Part shown: positions 34,668 to 46,849 of the stretch, piece by piece | Position numbering within the stretch: the first letter of the stretch is position 1 | Layout of the letters: each line of letters opens with the position of its first letter | Program-made: the position numbers and the translations under genes | Notes under the pieces: model-generated | Told to the model about the DNA's origin: nothing | Databases searched by the model: none | What the model saw: the letters and a program-made list of their open reading frames with translations, nothing else | Source: Cristatella mucedo | Taxonomy: Eukaryota; Bryozoa; Phylactolaemata; Cristatellidae | Reading direction: 5' to 3' | DNA: 64,000 nucleotides | Assembly: GCA_009760855.2 (NCBI GenBank) | Contig: WPIO01000023.1 | Location: forward strand, 993,501-1,057,500

Positions 34668-34985
34668 CAGCACATCAACTATTTTTAACTACATTCAAGT
34701 CCTGTGATTAATAGAATAGTTATTATTGTCACCTCTGGAAAAAATAGTCAAGGTTTGTAACGCCTTCTTAAATCGCACTAATGTATTGTTTGTGTTTTCA
34801 TAGAGCGGTACTCCTTTTACCACATACTATTAACGAAAGACTATAATGCCTAACACCATCATACCAAGATTAAAAATGATTGGTATACAACTAGTATTGC
34901 AAAATTGTTTCTGCCAAAATACTTAAAAGTGCGTGTCATCGTTACGAAAAGACTGTTCAGATTATATGCCATGCAGGCTTAAGTT
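34668..34985 (+). repeat. Unclassified direct repeat, copy 1
   Basis: Shares with 35040-35340: cacatcaactatt, caaggtttgtaacgcc, aaatcgcactaat, accacatacta, caacaccatcatac, atgattggtat and tctgccaaaatacttaaaa. Confidence 0.7.
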
Positions 34986-35037
34986 ATGCATTGCATGCTG
35001 GATATTCCAAAAGTAGTGAGTCATATAAATCATTAAT

Positions 35038-35342
35038 TAACACATCAACTATTGATAATTAAATTTAGCTCCTATGATGAATGGAATGGTATTTGATGTT
35101 ACATCTGTAAAAGATAATCAAGGTTTGTAACGCCATCTCAAATCGCACTAATTTCTTACATGTGTATTCATTTGAGCAGTATTCCTATACCACATACTAC
35201 TGACGAAATACTACAATACCCAACACCATCATACGAAGATTACAAATGATTGGTATGCAATGAATATTGTAAAATTACTTCTGCCAAAATACTTAAAAAT
35301 ACTTGTAATAGAAACGAAAAGCAAGTTTAGACTATAGGCCAC
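35038..35342 (+). repeat. Unclassified direct repeat, copy 2
   Basis: Same order of landmarks as 34668-34985, roughly 80% alike by eye, in direct orientation. Confidence 0.7.
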
Positions 35343-35344
35343 GC

Positions 35345-35515
35345 TCGCTTACCCATCTAGCTGTCCACTGCCAATAACTTCGGCTGGAGCACCAGCCTCG
35401 GCCATGGCTATTCTGCAAAACATTGCTCTGTATTGGCTCCTGCAATGCAGATCTGTACCCAGAGAAGGAAAGGCTTGATAGCCACAACGGCTTCCACACC
35501 TGAGTCAAACTCAGG
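35345..35515 (+). repeat. Dispersed repeat, also at about 55570-55710
   Basis: ggagcaccagcctcggccatggctatt...ctgcaatgcagatctgtacccagag corresponds to ggagcaccggcctgagcgatagttgcc...ctgcaaagcagatctgtactgccga at 55.6 kb. Confidence 0.55.
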
Positions 35516-35629
35516 TATTTTAGAAGCCTGATCTAAATAGTGGCATACGTAGCTGACGATCATTCAAAAAAATAAAGCTACAACGAAAAATGACGACAGT
35601 AGCAAAGCTCTACAGTAACCACATTGCCA

Positions 35630-36590
35630 ATTCCTTTTGTTAAAGCTAATTAACTAGTTATAGGCAAGCCAAGTGTGATTTAGAAATTACAAAGGCTAAC
35701 GCACAAAATCAACTCTGCCAGCGTATCTCCTTTTGGATCCGCACAAAATCTCTCTGTCGCATTCCAAAGTGGCTTTGTTTTTAACAAACACATCAGCTCC
35801 ATAGTCAAGTCTGCCTACTTTCAGCTACATAACAATGATAGAATTCGGGCTTGCTTAGAAAGAGATACGACATCTAAATTGGTCCGTGCATTTGTGACAT
35901 CCGATATTAACTTCTGTAACTCACTGATTGCTGGTCTACCGGCCTGTGCAATCAGGCGCTTGCATCCGGTGCAAAGCTCTGCAGCTAAGCTCGTCTGTCG
36001 TGAGCTTGGCAGTTTCCGCATCACTCACTTCTCGCCGACCTGCACTGGCTCCTAGTCAAGCAACGCATCGACTTCAAGGTTTTTTCACTCACCTTTTAGG
36101 TTTTTAGGTCCCTTAATTAATTAATTAGATTAATTTAGGTCCTTTGATTTTTTGGCTCCAGCTTACCTATCAGATCTACTGCTCCACCAAGCTAAGCATC
36201 GTGCCACCCGTTCTTCGGAATCTAACTGCTAAACCATACCTCGTACAAATCTCAAATCATTTGGAGACCTTGCTTTAGTTAGTCTGGTCCAAAAGCCTAG
36301 AACTCACTCCCGACTTGCGTCAAGACATATCCTGACTTGTCCACATTAAAAAAGAAACTAAAAACGTATCTATGAATGTCAGCAATTTATGAGTCCTGTG
36401 ATTCGATCTGTACGTGCTTAGGTGTCCTGACACTGAGCATATAGCCACTAACCATACAAGTTAGCAGACCCTGTGCAAGTCACAATTAACCATGCTATTG
36501 TTGTCGTTTATTCAGCATACTGCCACTAACCATTTGATTATGTTTCCTTTGCAGCAAATATAAAGTAACTAGATTCATAAACAACGGAGA
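35630..36590 (+). mobile_element. L2-A LINE, 3' part
   Basis: Starts at the LLVMGKPSVI-equivalent (ttataggcaagccaagtgtgattt). It passes ISSIVKSAYFQLHN, TSKLVRAFVT and CAIRRLHPVQSSAAKLVCRELGS to the 3' UTR (tttgcagcaaatataaagtaac, about 36550). A short internal attaattaatta insertion interrupts the text at 36115-36130. Confidence 0.75.
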
Positions 36591-36734
36591 CGACCGCCAG
36601 AGCTTAATACTAAGCAGCCATCTTGGAATTTTTAGTACAACAAATAAAACATATGTCGTAAAGGAAGCAATATTCCATGTTAGTGGTAAAATGCACAGTG
36701 TCTAAACAAAACAATTGGTTAGTCGTATTATGCA

Positions 36735-37000
36735 AAGTTTGTTGGCGGTACGATGCTTAGCCTGGAGGGGGGGAAGTTAAGATTAGTAGGCTGGAGATAG
36801 ACAACGAAGGTTCCTAAAAGTGAGTGTCATAACCTTGAAGCGAATACGTTGCTCGACTGAGATCCAGCAAAGATCTGCGACAAATGGTGTATTGTGACCA
36901 ATGCGAAGTTTAAGAAGAATCAGAAAATTAGCTGCAGATGATTGCAAAAAGTTTAATGGACTATTTTTGCATGCCTGCCGATGACCTGGAGCATTCGAAC
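36735..37000 (-). mobile_element. L2-A LINE fragment
   Basis: ggcggtacgatgcttagcctgg is the reverse of the HQAKHRTT codons, followed by the LSPAY, LRSL and RIRFKV region read on the minus strand. Short and degraded. Confidence 0.6.
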
Positions 37001-37479
37001 TTGCTGTGAAAAAATATGCTATATGAAACTTTGATTGCACTTGTATTAACTGACAATGTCGCGATTAAGTAAAGACTGGTCCTCTTAACTGACGTCTTTC
37101 ACAATCGTGCAGCTCCAGGGCGTGAACCTTTTCCCCAGCCGCCATTTGTCATGCCGGCTGCTCCAGACAAAAGCTATTTACACTTGAGGGACATATTAAG
37201 TAAACGAAGACGCTTCGTCTCGTATAGAGCAGTTGTTAAATTCAGTAAAGCATTTAATACTAGACTTAAAGTTAGAAGTCGTCTACATTTTGCAGTAAAT
37301 TCCTGCCTAAACTCTCCGGCCACTTGTACATGCATGTCTAAGAAGGGCTCGTTCTACCACAGTCCAGAAAATTGCGTTTGGCTTCAACCAGGTTAAGTTA
37401 TTTCAGTAAAAGCTTATAAATGGCAGTGTAATATCGACACTATGATTGCTAACAAGTATCTAGAAGTCAGGAAAAGCCG

Positions 37480-37620
37480 ACGAAGCTGTATTGGATGCTT
37501 ATTCCGACCAAGATTGAGGTAAATGCATTTGATAACCGAGGTCGAGGGCTTGAGACCCGTGGCACATTTGAAATGCCTGAATAGAGATTAGGTTCTTTTG
37601 AGGCTCTGTACAAACAAATA
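37480..37620 (+). mobile_element. SINE1 copy next to a microsatellite
   Basis: gataaccgaggtcgagggcttgagaccc (B-box side) then gaaatgcctgaatagagattaggttcttttgaggctctgta (L2-A-like tail), matching the copy at 25866. It runs straight into the (CA)n tract, which may have grown from the SINE tail. Confidence 0.6.
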
Positions 37621-37624
37621 TAGG

Positions 37625-37647
37625 TACACACACACACACACACACAT

Positions 37648-37685
<38 letters not shown>

Positions 37686-37703
37686 ATATATTTATATTTA
37701 TAT

Positions 37704-37799
<96 letters not shown>

Positions 37800-37800
37800 T
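37625..37800. repeat. (CA)n-(TA)n-(GT)n compound microsatellite
   Basis: About 55 bp of mostly CA, about 38 bp of TA/TTTA, then about 78 bp of GT. The CA and GT arms are complementary, so a single strand can fold into a long hairpin around the TA centre. Confidence 0.9.
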
Positions 37801-40800
37801 GAGTGTATATATCAACCGGAAGCGGGCGAAGAAGCACTTCCCGGCAAAAAGACTTGAGTGGTTTCTTAAGTCTATTAGACGGTTGGCATAGGAAGGTATG
37901 CTGATTTGAAAGCAAACATAGGGAAGCAAACAGTTTCTATAAAAAAATATTGGACGATATTGGCAATATCAGCGATGTGGTCGAAACAAATAGATAACCT
38001 CAAACTGGTAAAGCGGGCTTAGATAACGAATTTGACCTTCCATAACAGTAGCACAAATTCAAATGAATGCTGTTTAAAATGCTGTCTCACCTCATTCAAA
38101 AAACCTACAAAATACGAGTCTTCTCAGCGGCATGTCAGCATTCACTTGATACCGTGCAGACTTACCTTTTTGCTACCTGCCGTAAAAAGATTCGATGGGA
38201 ACACCAGCTTGAGAAATGGTTGCTCTGCTAAAAATGCACGGTCTATGCAGTGGCAAGTCAGACCTCTGAGAATGATCTGCAATTGCAATATATATGTCGA
38301 TAGACCATTGCAATCAATGAGGCCTAACCTGATACCGATAAGATAAGAATTCATGGAAAAGTATGAGCCTCGATTGCTATCTAACTATAAGGGAAGTCTA
38401 ATGTCAGCCTTGGCTACCAGGTGTTCACATTGTGATTAGGAAATATTGACTTTCCCTTATCTAAGAACGAGAAACCATAAGTGATGACCTCTGGAAGGTT
38501 GTCAGAGTTAATTCATTGATCCACCGAGCTACAGCTGGTTGAGTATTCTTCTTTGAGTGTGCAAATTACAACTTAGCATCTACCTAACAGATGCATTAAA
38601 CAAGTAGTAGCAGGTGCCACTCAGTTTGTAACACCGCATGCCAGCAGTGAGACGGCAATGGGGAGCGGGCTCCAGTGCTGCTGAAGTGAGTCGCCCACTC
38701 CCGACTGGCAATCAGGAGCAGGAAAGCCCGATGGGTTGTTCATGATGCCCAGAGCGTATAAGGAGCTACCCAGCTATCCTAGATGCAGATTTCCAAGTAT
38801 TCTTATACATTTAGTCACTGCCGATGATAAGGTTATTTCTACTTTATTCTGAACTGCACAATTGCGTTTCCTTAAAACGGGTGAGGCACGTCCACTAAAG
38901 GAATTAGATGTTATCATTAAAGTCAATTAATTTTTCAGATTTAATCGGGCAGCTATAGGATATTTGCTTTCTTTCCTCCGCTAATAGAGCTCAACTCCCA
39001 AGGCAATACAAAAAAATCCTTCAATATTATATCCTTTTGACATTAAGGGGAAGCATGGTGAAATCCGGTGGATCTTTGCAAAGCTGGAAAGTTGTGTGTC
39101 CTGAGCCCACGTTAGTATATTATACCAAGCTATCTGGTTCATCCGCGTGAGCAGTAGGCGTTGTAGAGCCTAACCATTGTCGAACATTGTCAAATAAACT
39201 TCTTGAAATTTGTGGAAATGTCCTCATCAGTGATTATCCATCCGTCAGGCGTATCAGAATATAACACTGCCCATGGAGCTTATCCTCTCAACAGCTCTTA
39301 GAGTAACCTTCTCACTCAATGACATAAAAAATTTGTGCTCAAAGTAAAAATTTTGAGTTTTTGGCTATTATAGATTTAGGAGAGTACGATCATTAACGAG
39401 TCTAATTAGTGTGACATCTGAAAATGTCGCGATGGTGTTTACAGAGGCTCAATAGGCCTTGACACTCGTAAAGCTCTAGTCATGTCATAGCTGAGCAACG
39501 TGCAGGTTCACAATGACACAGTAATTCATTCTAGCATAAGGAAAGACCTTTTAAATCATCAGTTAACATAGTTAGATTTGCGAGGCTAAAAGCTTGTTGA
39601 TAGCATCTCTTAGTGTGAACTGAAACTTTAGTTTCTTTTTATTGCCAGATTATACAAAGTTGCATTCATGCCGAGTTAGATAATGGTGACATTTATTACA
39701 TTAATCTACAGTGAATTTCTGCTTGTTTTGCTAAATTTTATGGGAGGTTTCCATTTTAGGAAGTCGGATTATTACCTATCATGTGATTTTGATTAGCTCT
39801 ATATGAGGTTACTATAGAAATTGGATAAAAAAGATCACGCAAAAATCATCTAATTATTCTTGCTTAGCCAGCAGTGTTATCGAAAGGTGCAAAATACTAG
39901 CCAAGGCTGAGGTCCACAGTGTCTAAATTGCACGTCATCTTGGACTTTACTACTCAAGATTGACCCGGCTCTAGGCACGTTTTATTGTCAATAAATTCCG
40001 TTGTCTGTGAGTGCTAGCTTTTATGGACGTTTCGATATAGGATTCTTTCAAGTCCATCGAATTTTGACCACACTGCTATCCTGGTCCAAAGCAAGTTACA
40101 AGCCGCATTCTCTTCTACCGACAAAAAGCTCTGGCGGGAAGCTATCTAGATTAGCTGTGTAGCTGACGGAGAGAGCCTGATTGTTTGGTACATCCACTCG
40201 GCTTGTCTCAGTTCAGTGATTTCATAGCAGCCTATCTAGGTCCCCAGCTACCAAGCTCTGGTGTAATGTAATGTATCTCCGTCTTTAGATACACAAAGCC
40301 ATAAAGACGTGGATGTTAGGCAGGAGAGTTTTGTATAGCGCACACACAGCTTAAGCAGCTTTCGGTGCACATTCGGTAGCCAACAGACTTCATCTTATTC
40401 AACCAAGAGAAAGTGAGAAGCATTGCAGAGTCAAGAGAGCAGTAGCATAGAAGTAGCAGCTCAGGACCGCTGGAAAGGATGAGCCATAGTCAGCAGTAGA
40501 AGAGTAGCTGTCGTTGCTGAAAATCTGTTGTATTTTACTTCGACCCTCATGGAATATGATGTCTTGACTAAAAGTAATGTTACTTTAGCCAAGCTTTGTT
40601 ATTCGCCCGACAAGGAGCTGTGTTTAGGCAATAGTCAGTGTAAAACGATGCTAAGAAAATGCTAGCTGAATCAGCAGCCTCTTTTGTGTAGTGACAGAAG
40701 AGCCTTTATGGAAATCCCCACCTCTGCAGTAAAGGATCACCCACTGCAGCATTCCAACCAACAATCTCTTCGCCGAAGTGTTAAAAAGCAGCAGCCTTTC

Positions 40801-41510
40801 TGATTGTGCCACCATGGCTATATGTCACATGCCCATGCTACACATTAAAGAAGAGGATTACCGTCTATATCACAGAACTCCACATTTCAACGGTGAATAC
40901 TGTTAGCCTGCTTCGCGACTTGAAGAAACTTCTCTCACATGCCATTATATCTTAGTACCTTCTTCTGTGATAACTCCATCGCCATCGCAGCATGTCAAAT
41001 GCAATTTCTTCATTATCGATTACGTAAATTTCGATCATGCTCGATACATTACGAACTTGCTAGGGTTTCAGAATTGTCGTATCCTATAAAGCAAATGCAC
41101 TGGACTTCTTGTTCTTATATAGTTGTAAGAGATTTTGGACATCGGACGTTGTATGTCTTACCCCACAAACTATCTGAACAGGCAGACGAGACTGGAATTC
41201 TAAGGCAACGCCGGTACTAAGCACGATAAGACGTAGTGGCTATTGCTCATGCTATATATCTGGGACGTCTACTCCTCCCATTGCTTCGTGTACTAGTCAA
41301 GCTCTAGTATGACATCGTTTCTGGTATCTGGTAAGCCAAAGCTGCAGTTAAAGGTTCTCATCTGTCTCCAGGTTTTAAACTCTGAGGGTGCCAGCAAGAA
41401 TATTTGTCTACGTGAACCTGCTTCGGTGTTTAATGCGTTGTAGAGTACGTTCTGACGAGATATTTAAACTACACAATATTTCAGCACGAAGCTGAGTATA
41501 AACGTAAAAT
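37801..41510. other. Mostly unassigned; dispersed-repeat pieces
   Basis: Contains pieces shared with 55.8-56.5 kb (about 38375-38460 and 39990-40060) and a short L2-B 3' end (40280-40530, listed separately). A 93-aa plus-strand frame at 40939-41220 is not recognised. Confidence 0.4.
40280..40530 (-). mobile_element. L2-B LINE 3' end
   Basis: Minus-strand 3' UTR words: gctttcggtgcacattcggtagccaacagacttcat, gagaaagtgagaagc, gaagtagcagctcagga and tggaaagga, as in 14750-15015 and the reverse of 19.65-19.83 kb. Confidence 0.7.
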
Positions 41511-41559
41511 TGACGGAAGAAGCAATTTCGAAATTTGACGGAACCGGAGTCTTGCCCTA

Positions 41560-42230
41560 GTGGCTAACTCGGTTCGAGAGATTGGCCAAGACGCATAGAG
41601 TTGATGACTTGGGCAATTTTCCACCACGTTTTCGGTCGTGTGGGGCCTATGACATATACGAAGGTGTCCATGAGGCGGTTAAGGAGGACTATGCCAAGGT
41701 AAAGAAAGGGCTGCTGGCAGAATTCTCGCCTAATTATCTTGATGCCTACGAGTAATTCGTATCTCTTCACCTTGAGGAAGGCAAACAAGTAGATGTTTAT
41801 TGGTATGACTTAAATCGGTTAGCTGGGCTGACGGCTGGAGATTTTGTTAAATGCGTCTTTTTCGCTGGACTGCTGGAGGCCGTACAGGGGCGGCTCCAAG
41901 CCTCGTGAAACCTTCTAGACATGCCGGCTCACACACTTGCCATGAAGGCTGGCGTCACAATGAAGGCTCCCTGAACTCCTAGTGCAGCAAATTGTTGCTT
42001 GGCTTCCGGTGCTCGTTCGGGTTGGCCTGCTCAGGCACAGGCTCATTGACAGGTTGTATTTTTCTTGTGCGAGGCGGTCGGATACACGAGTCGTGGCCGT
42101 CCGACCAAAGCCGAGCACAGCAGCGACGTGACGCACCCACCGTTGGTGGTAGCTCTCATCCTTCCTCTAACTACTCAAGTCAGGCCGTCGTACCGTGCTG
42201 GCAAAAAATTGAGTAGGGGGAGTATAAGAA
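41560..42230 (+). pseudogene. Gypsy-like retrotransposon gag remnant
   Basis: The frame at 41648-41905 reads YDIYEGVHEAVKEDYAKVKKG, LLAEFSPNYLDAYE, stop (TAA 41753-41755), then FVSLHLEEGKQVDVYWYDLNRLAGL and FAGLLEAVQGRLQAS. This is the helical gag core pattern of LTR retrotransposons: an L...F...a...F sequence, an 'EGkqVDvY..dL.rLa' segment and 'F..GLleaVq..L'. After 41908 a second open frame (41992-42216) is rich in Ser/Gly/Arg, without a clear zinc knuckle. No LTR, protease or polymerase is seen nearby. Assigned by resemblance only. Confidence 0.55.
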
Positions 42231-42231
42231 A

Positions 42232-42790
42232 AATATAATATTTAAAATGCACTTGCTAAAGCGCCCTCAGAGATCTCAATGTCTTTCCAGGTGCTTTACG
42301 TTTGCTGCAAAGGCAAACACTATTGAATGGTGAGTAATATCAAGGTTGATAAACAACATGAACAATATGATTAGGGGTGACATGCACAGGATCAGCATGC
42401 AAGTGTGGTTAGTAGCAGCATTCAAAATGTCAGCACACGTAAGCAAATGAAGGACAAATCACAACGACAAACTAAATGATGTCCTAAATAGGCATGTCCT
42501 CAAGTTCTTTTTAAAGGTTTTAAAGTCTGGAGATTTGTGAACGCAACTCGGTAATGAGTTCCAGGCTTTGGGAGCATACGAACTAAATGCACGGTCACTA
42601 AGGATTTGAGGTTTTTACTAGGTATTTGTAAACTGTTGGATTCCGAAAAGCGGGTGGTACGATGCTTAGCCTGGTGGGGGAGTAGATGCATTACATTACA
42701 TTACATCTGAGAGATAGGCTGGAGGAAAATAATGAAGTGACCTTAAAGTGAGTGACAAAACCTTGAAGTCGATCCTTGCAGTGGCCAAGT
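42232..42790 (-). mobile_element. L2-A LINE 3' part, cut by a microsatellite
   Basis: atgcacttgctaaagcgccctcagag is the reverse of the 3' end, then gtgacatgcacaggatcagcatgc (3' UTR) and ORF2 C-terminal codons on the minus strand to about 42790. There the sequence passes into (TA)n/(GT)n. An acatt triplication lies at 42690-42705. Confidence 0.75.
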
Positions 42791-42857
42791 GTGGCAAATG
42801 TATGGCAACTAGTGAATATATTATGTATTTATGCAAATACATATGCATATGTATAGG

Positions 42858-42982
<125 letters not shown>

Positions 42983-43429
42983 ACCTGCATGGATATATAT
43001 TGTATGCATTTATTATTTATTTAGATTGATAAAGTTCAGTGCCAGCACACAATTATTTGCACCAACTGAGGGCCCCTTTGCTTTTTGAGTTACGACGAAT
43101 GCATTCAAAATAACTGCTCAAAATAATTATGGAATACTGATACAATATGTTTTCTGTGTAACGATAAATGTTAAAGCTCAAAGGGTTCATCTTCTATCGT
43201 ATCACGGACGTTTTAATGTAGTGAAATCGAAAATCACCATCACCAAGGGCACTGGAGGTATCTACCTATTTCCAAAACTAGTGCTACGTGTTCAGGTAAA
43301 CATAACCAGCCTGCTGCACCAAATCACTCAGGAATGTCGGGATAAAATTGCAAGCCTTCTGGGTACCACTCAGCTTGGCCATTTTGGGTTAAGAGGCAAT
43401 ATGCAGTAAGCAGGGATCAACCTAAGGTG

Positions 43430-44440
43430 ACCGAATTATACAATCTCTCGGAGTGCGAGAAAGGTGCGCCCTTGCATTGAAGAACAAGGATTCTTCTTAT
43501 CGAGAAATGTCGATTAAGATCAATATTACACAAGGAGCAGTGCAGTGCAATTTGAAAAAGCTAGAACAGACCAGAATGATGAATCTCTTGGTCGTTCGGG
43601 CAGGCATCGCTGCACTGCGATATGCAAGGACCAGAAGATAAGATAGCTGGCTGCCTAGCAGGCTCACCAGCTGTTTGAAAATGCACGAAGAACTTTAGTT
43701 CTAATGGATTACTTTCCAAGAAAGAGCTATCAGGACGGGGCTCAACGAGCATGGTAAGTCGTCCTGAGCAGCTAAGAAAAATCAGCTATATAATTTTATG
43801 CACAAGCTTAGGAGAATTGCTTTTGCCCGTAAGTATTGGCAGTAAACTACAGCTAAGTATAGCAAACTTCCATAGACTGCAAATCTACTTTCACTCTCCT
43901 TGCAACCTCACGGGCACCCAGCGGTTTTAGACCAAAGTAGGAAGCCTAAATATGTAGCCCAAAAGTAGGTGAACTATGATGGTGGATGGTTGGCTTGGGG
44001 CTGTTTGAGTAGAAAGCTTGCTCCAGGCGGAGGGAATAATGAATGCAGAAAGCTACTTGAAAGTTCTTAAGAATGTTCAATTCTGTCAGCTCGTACCACA
44101 TATGGTTTGAAAATTAGTTTTAAACACAGCAATGATCCGAAGCACACCTCTGGTATTACACGGGACTTTGTTAATAACGCTATACGTTGAGACTGCAGAA
44201 TATTCCGTATTAGCAATGGCCAATCAGAGTCGAGATTTTAACTCTATTGACCGTTTGCGGCCGAAGTGTTTACATAAACTAGGCAAACATTTCCCCTTTT
44301 CACGAAATTTTAATGAATTATTAACATTTCTGCAGAAGAAATGGCAGAAAAAAACATGTAAGGTAACTACTCTCAATGCTAAAATAGTTCGGTAAATACG
44401 ATTCAAGCAATGCAAAAATTCAAATATGCCGATTAAGACG
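43430..44440 (+). pseudogene. Tc1/mariner transposase pseudogene
   Basis: DNA-transposon cut-and-paste enzyme, broken by several stops and frameshifts. In order: a helix-turn-helix text (NLSECERG; KNKDSSYREMSIKINITQGAVQ), an arginine-rich GRSGRHRCTAICKDQKI (43575-43640), the WGCLS motif near 44005 (GGWLAWGCLS), GIMNAESYLKVL, then HSNDPKHTSG (44125-44155) where the family has QDNDPKHTS, and ANQSRDFNSID (44220-44250) in place of SPDLNPIE, followed by NELLTFLQKKW. The second catalytic Asp is replaced by Ser; the last acidic residue is Asp. A convincing first catalytic Asp was not found. Terminal inverted repeats were not identified, although ctgctcaaaataattatgg at about 43112 resembles the start words of such elements. 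Confidence 0.7.
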
Positions 44441-45055
44441 ACCTCTAATGATTTCTATGTGCAGGTGATTCCTTCGATTCACTTGCTCTCCTAGTTTAAG
44501 TGGTGTATGCGGGAATTCCGAAGAAGTGGGTCAAAATCACTATTTTTTAATTAACCATTAATTAGAAAACTAGCTGAAAACTGCAATCCTAAAAGTTGGT
44601 AATCAACAAAATTAAATTAAATATAAAACGGATTAGAAACCTACCCAATGTTCACACCACAATAAAAGGTAGTTACTTTTTGACTGATTTATTGTTGTTA
44701 CTGGCTTAAATCCTCTCGATTTACCCCGTTCCTTTCCTGAACCTACAAGAAGTGGAAAATGCATTACTCCGAAGTCCAGTTAATAATTATAATAAACTAA
44801 GAATTAACGGTTAGAAGCCAATTTTTTAGAGCACCTCAAAAGTTGAATCAAACCTTGACCTTATCGATTTCAACAATTGAGCCATACAGCAACTTCTCCA
44901 CCGCCCGTTACTGAAATGTTGGCCAAAGCCATTTCATGCAATAAATTCAACCGACGAAAATTATTCATTTCGAATTCCCAGGGGTATTTTGAATATGAAC
45001 CATCCTCTCTGAAAACTAATTTTGAATATTAAAGCTTCACTTATGCGGTGAGTCT
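44441..45055. other. Unassigned AT-rich sequence
   Basis: May contain the 3' flank or terminal repeat of the Tc1-like element; none confirmed. Confidence 0.3.
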
Positions 45056-45059
45056 TCTG

Positions 45060-46640
45060 TCCTGCTTGCTTTTGTTCAACTCAAAGTTGCAGTGCATCTA
45101 TCATCAAAACTCGAAGGTTTAGTCCAAGACATATGTAGGAATTTATGAAAACTCGGCAGCATAATGAGGCTCTATTTCTTGAGCAAGACGAGCATGCTCC
45201 AACAGAAAAGAAATCTCGTAAAACTTCATTGGCAAGCCTCTATGGCTTCTCTGTCATGAACATAAATAAGATTGTGGAGACCGTCCCTAAGATTGCAGCG
45301 TCTCTACTGGAATGCTGTCCCTCAATTCCATGTAGCACCTCAGTGTCTACACTCAAGCAAGTTACTAGTGACATCGTCCTGAAGTTCATATCACAATTAA
45401 AGAATACGACAAGCCCTTTGGACCTGATTTCCACTCTCCTGCTTCAATGATACATTGATATGCTGCTGCGATGCATAACTAACATCATGATTATGTCATC
45501 GGCCTCGAATAATGCATCCGCACCTTTAAGAAGGCTATAGTCAGGCAAAACTTTATAAAGCAACTATAGACCAAAAAAACGTAAGGGTCTTCAGCCCAGT
45601 CTCCCTTCTACCGTTCTGATCAAAGACACACGGGAGGGCAGAGAACCTGAACTCATAGGAAACTTCAAACCTTGCAAGTTCCAGCCTGGTTTTAGACGTA
45701 TTCACTCGACAAAGTCAGGACTGATTCGGATGTATGAAGAACTACTTAGCAATGTAAACGTGTATAGGTTTTTTGCTCGATCTCTCTGCCGCTTTTGATA
45801 CTATCGATCACCTAAGTCCTTCTTGAACGCCTCTCATCTCGCCTGAGCACCCCTTGCATTGCTTTGCAATGGTTTAGGTCTTGTCTCTGAGAGACTCCAG
45901 AGTGTTTATGTGAATGGACAGAGATCATGCAAGGAACCTGGAAATGTGCGGCATCCCAAGGCTCTGTGCTTGGTCTAGTTCTTTTCACTTTCTATACTCT
46001 ATTTCTTGCAGATGTGATTTCTAAGCACGATCTAGGCTTTCACGTCTATGCTGACGACTCTGAGGTGTAACTTTGGTTCGATCATTCCAAGCCCTATGGC
46101 ACATCGAATTCTCTTAACTCCCTTCTGCATGTATTATTGACATCTCAACGTGAATGGCAGCACATTTTCTTAAATTGAATGCTGATAAATCCAACTTACT
46201 AGCTATAGGCAAACAAAGTGTGGTTCGGAAATCGGAAAGGCTGACACTCAAAATCAGCTCTGCCAGCAAATCTCCTGTTGAATCTGGGCGAAATATAATT
46301 GTGACGTTCCCAAGTGACCTTTCGTTAGACGACCACATCAGTTCCACAGTCAAGTCTGCCTACTTTCAGTCACACTGTTACTACTACGTAGGCTTGTTAA
46401 AACCGGAATACAGCATATAAACTGGTATTGAATTTGTGACATCCCGTCTTGACTCAGTAAGTTAATGCTCTCGGGTCTACCGGCTTGTGCACTCAGGCAC
46501 TTGTAGCTGGTGCAAAACCCAGCTGCTAGGCTTGTCTGTCGTGATCATCGCAGTTAACACATCATAACACTTCTCGCCGACATGCACTGGGCTTGTCTGT
46601 CGTGAGCATCGCAGCAAGCACTACTTTGGTAGCCTTTGGT
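45060..46640 (+). mobile_element. L2-A LINE, linker plus RT and C-terminus
   Basis: A long but degraded copy. Linker: SIPCSTSVSTLKQVTSDIVLKF and NTTSPLDLIST (45145-45450). RT: the LLDLSAAFDTIDH equivalent at about 45775-45810, SYLSGRLQSVYVNGQ-like text at about 45890, a motif-B remnant at about 45950 and an ADDS(E/Q)V-like motif C at about 46050. Then HFLKLNADKSNLLAIG (46154 on), the DLSLDDHISSTVKSAYFQ segment, and a tandem 62-bp duplication of the LVCR(D/E)HRS codons at 46527/46589. It has no complete frame. Confidence 0.75.
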
Positions 46641-46849
46641 GGCCATTTGAAACTGTGCCGTTGTGACACAACTGAGAATCCTCTATGGAGCTGCAGACGA
46701 AATGTGTACCACTAGACCACCATCTAGAGGAGCTCTACGATCCTTGTAACCACTACTTACATCCTGTTAAGCTTAGCATTATGGGCAATCGAGCTTTCAC
46801 GATGGGAGCCGGAGTTATCATTTCCCGTATGTGAGCCTGAGCAACTTAC

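Noticed and set aside
37588-37929. Several 60-113-aa frames across the CA/GT tract
   Set aside because: They are translations of dinucleotide repeats (HTHTHT, VCVCVC) and not genes.
41545-41600. SINE1 head (ttgccctagtggctaac) ahead of the gag remnant
   Set aside because: Only the A-box-like word matches; no B-box or LINE-like tail follows.
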